A model generated the notes under the pieces. It saw nothing but the letters and a program-made list of their open reading frames with translations, did no database searches and was not told the DNA's origin. The position numbers and the translations under genes are program-made. A stretch of DNA of 15,217 nt from an uncultured Sulfurovum sp. (GTDB lineage Bacteria > Campylobacterota > Campylobacteria > Campylobacterales > Sulfurovaceae). Below, piece by piece: positions 14,737 through 15,217 of the stretch. Position 1 is the first letter of the stretch, and each line of letters opens with the position of its first letter. The stretch spans positions 1 to 15,217 of the forward strand of contig CAMZLC010000085.1 of assembly GCA_947311605.1 (NCBI GenBank), in the 5' to 3' direction.

Positions 14737-14799
14737 TTGACAAATCGAAATTAATTATAATTTAATCTATAGTAATGTATAGTGGTGGTGTATAAGGAG
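14737..14799 (+). promoter_or_regulatory. vapB promoter, tandem operator-like boxes and ribosome binding site
   Basis: TTGACA (14737-14742) is a perfect -35 box. A -10 could be TTTAAT (14761-14766, 18-base spacer) or TATAAT (14756-14761, 13-base spacer). Downstream, TATAGT is repeated at 14768-14773 and 14778-14783, exactly 10 bp apart, the spacing expected for tandem ribbon-helix-helix dimers on one DNA face; autoregulation by the antitoxin is a fair inference. AAGGAG (14794-14799) is a strong ribosome binding site 5 bases before the ATG. The region is clearly AT-richer than the genes to its left. Confidence 0.55.
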
Positions 14800-14804
14800 T
14801 CAAA

Positions 14805-15050
14805 ATGCAAAGAACGCAAATATATTTTGAACAAACAACGCTTCAAGAGCTAAAGTCTATAGCAAGTAATGCCAATATTTCCGTCTCTGAGTTTATAAGA
14901 CGTGTGGTAAAAAAAGAGATTAAAAATCAAAATAAAGACAATCTAAACCAATTTTTAGAAACGATGAAACCCATTGAGAGCTTTGTAGATGTAAATGCTA
15001 CAGAGTATGTACAAGGACTACGTGGAAAAAGTAGGATAATAGGTGGATAA
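14805..15050 (+). CDS. VapB-like ribbon-helix-helix antitoxin
   Basis: An 81-residue protein. RTQIYFEQTTLQELKSIA followed by NISVSEFIRRVVKKEI (about 3-39) is a textbook CopG/RHH fold: strand, helix, turn, helix. The remaining ~40 residues form the partner-binding tail, ending YVQGLRGKSRIIGG. Such proteins dimerise, bind the operon promoter and neutralise a PIN-domain RNase. A VapC start overlaps its stop codon, confirming the pairing, but that toxin is cut after 16 codons. Codon use is A/T-rich compared with neighbours, in keeping with a mobile toxin-antitoxin module. The start has a strong AAGGAG site. Confidence 0.8.
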   Translation: MQRTQIYFEQTTLQELKSIASNANISVSEFIRRVVKKEIKNQNKDNLNQFLETMKPIESFVDVNATEYVQGLRGKSRIIGG

Positions 15051-15093
15051 GGTTTTACTGGACTCTGATGTCGTCATTAATCTGTTAAGATAG
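15043..15093 (+). pseudogene. Truncated VapC-type PIN toxin (first 16 codons)
   Basis: From GTG at 15043, overlapping the antitoxin stop by 8 bases and preceded by AGGA, the frame reads (M)DKVLLDSDVVINLLR and then stops at TAG 15091-15093. This is the beginning of a PIN domain, including the first catalytic aspartate region (LLDSDVVI); a complete VapC has about 130 residues. No PIN continuation is visible in any frame in the remaining 124 bases. The break is followed by sequence that looks like the end of another element, so disruption by an insertion is the likely cause. A functional toxin cannot come from what is seen here. Confidence 0.65.
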
Positions 15094-15132
15094 TGTCCTT
15101 AAATGTTCGCAATTTCCAAACTCCTTCCAATA

Positions 15133-15217
15133 TTAGGCTGCATTTTGCAGCAACTCTTCACGCTTAATCATCACAAGTTCCAGCTTTTGTGGTTGAATAT
15201 AGCTACGCTCCACCTCC
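15133..15217 (-). CDS. C-terminal end of an unidentified ORF, possibly a transposase
   Basis: On the minus strand a frame open from the right edge ends at TAA (15133-15135), giving 27 visible residues: EVERSYIQPQKLELVMIK then REELLQNAA. The short 3' distance (about 40 bases) from this stop to the break in vapC is what one expects between a transposase stop and the end of an insertion sequence. I cannot assign an IS family from so little sequence, and no terminal inverted repeat can be checked because the other end is outside the window. It could also be an ordinary gene or no gene at all. Confidence 0.35.
   Translation of the reverse strand, partial: EVERSYIQPQKLELVMIKREELLQNAA

Noticed and set aside
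1..15217. CRISPR array, tRNA or rRNA genes, prophage genes
   Set aside because: I found no regularly spaced repeats, no cloverleaf-like sequences and no phage structural or integrase genes on either strand.

Overview
The window reads as a chromosomal segment of a Campylobacterota bacterium, most like Sulfurovum/Sulfurimonas. The main reason is gene order: a membrane-anchored PpiD-like chaperone, ftsA and ftsZ in one operon, with rsmH and a small FtsL-like gene nearby on the opposite strand. From memory this matches the Campylobacter jejuni Cj0692c-Cj0696 neighbourhood. The genus is inference.

Layout. (1) Positions 1-1916, plus strand: the end of a DUF4395 membrane protein, an Rrf2-family regulator and a Cys/Met-metabolism PLP enzyme, all overlapping, so probably one sulfur/cysteine-related operon. 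(2) 2045-6138, minus strand: ppiD-like, ftsA, ftsZ, tightly packed; the set anchors and forms the Z-ring and assists envelope protein folding. (3) 6139-6289: a short gap with a possible promoter and a structured-RNA candidate with SRP-RNA-like motifs. (4) 6290-8536, minus strand: an acidic Sel1-repeat protein and a class II aldolase-fold protein that has lost its metal-binding histidines. (5) 8601-12935, plus strand: rsmH, an ftsL-like gene and a large RND transporter with overlapping ends, apparently one operon. Its stop codon lies inside a 74-bp nested palindrome. (6) 13051-14626: small housekeeping or accessory genes: an orphan ribbon-helix-helix protein, an AEC-family permease, a CPXCG zinc-ribbon protein and a DUF1653 protein. 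(7) 14737-15217: an AT-rich, probably acquired end with a VapB-like antitoxin, a VapC PIN toxin cut after 16 codons, and the edge of an unidentified ORF, possibly from an insertion sequence.

The core theme is cell division (FtsZ, FtsA, FtsL-like, RsmH), with envelope functions around it. I see no clearly new multi-gene defence or metabolic system. The points that most deserve a second look are the RND permease fused into the rsmH-ftsL operon without adaptor genes, the metal-site-less aldolase homologue, the 74-bp palindromic element, the interrupted vapBC and the RNA candidate upstream of the ftsAZ operon.
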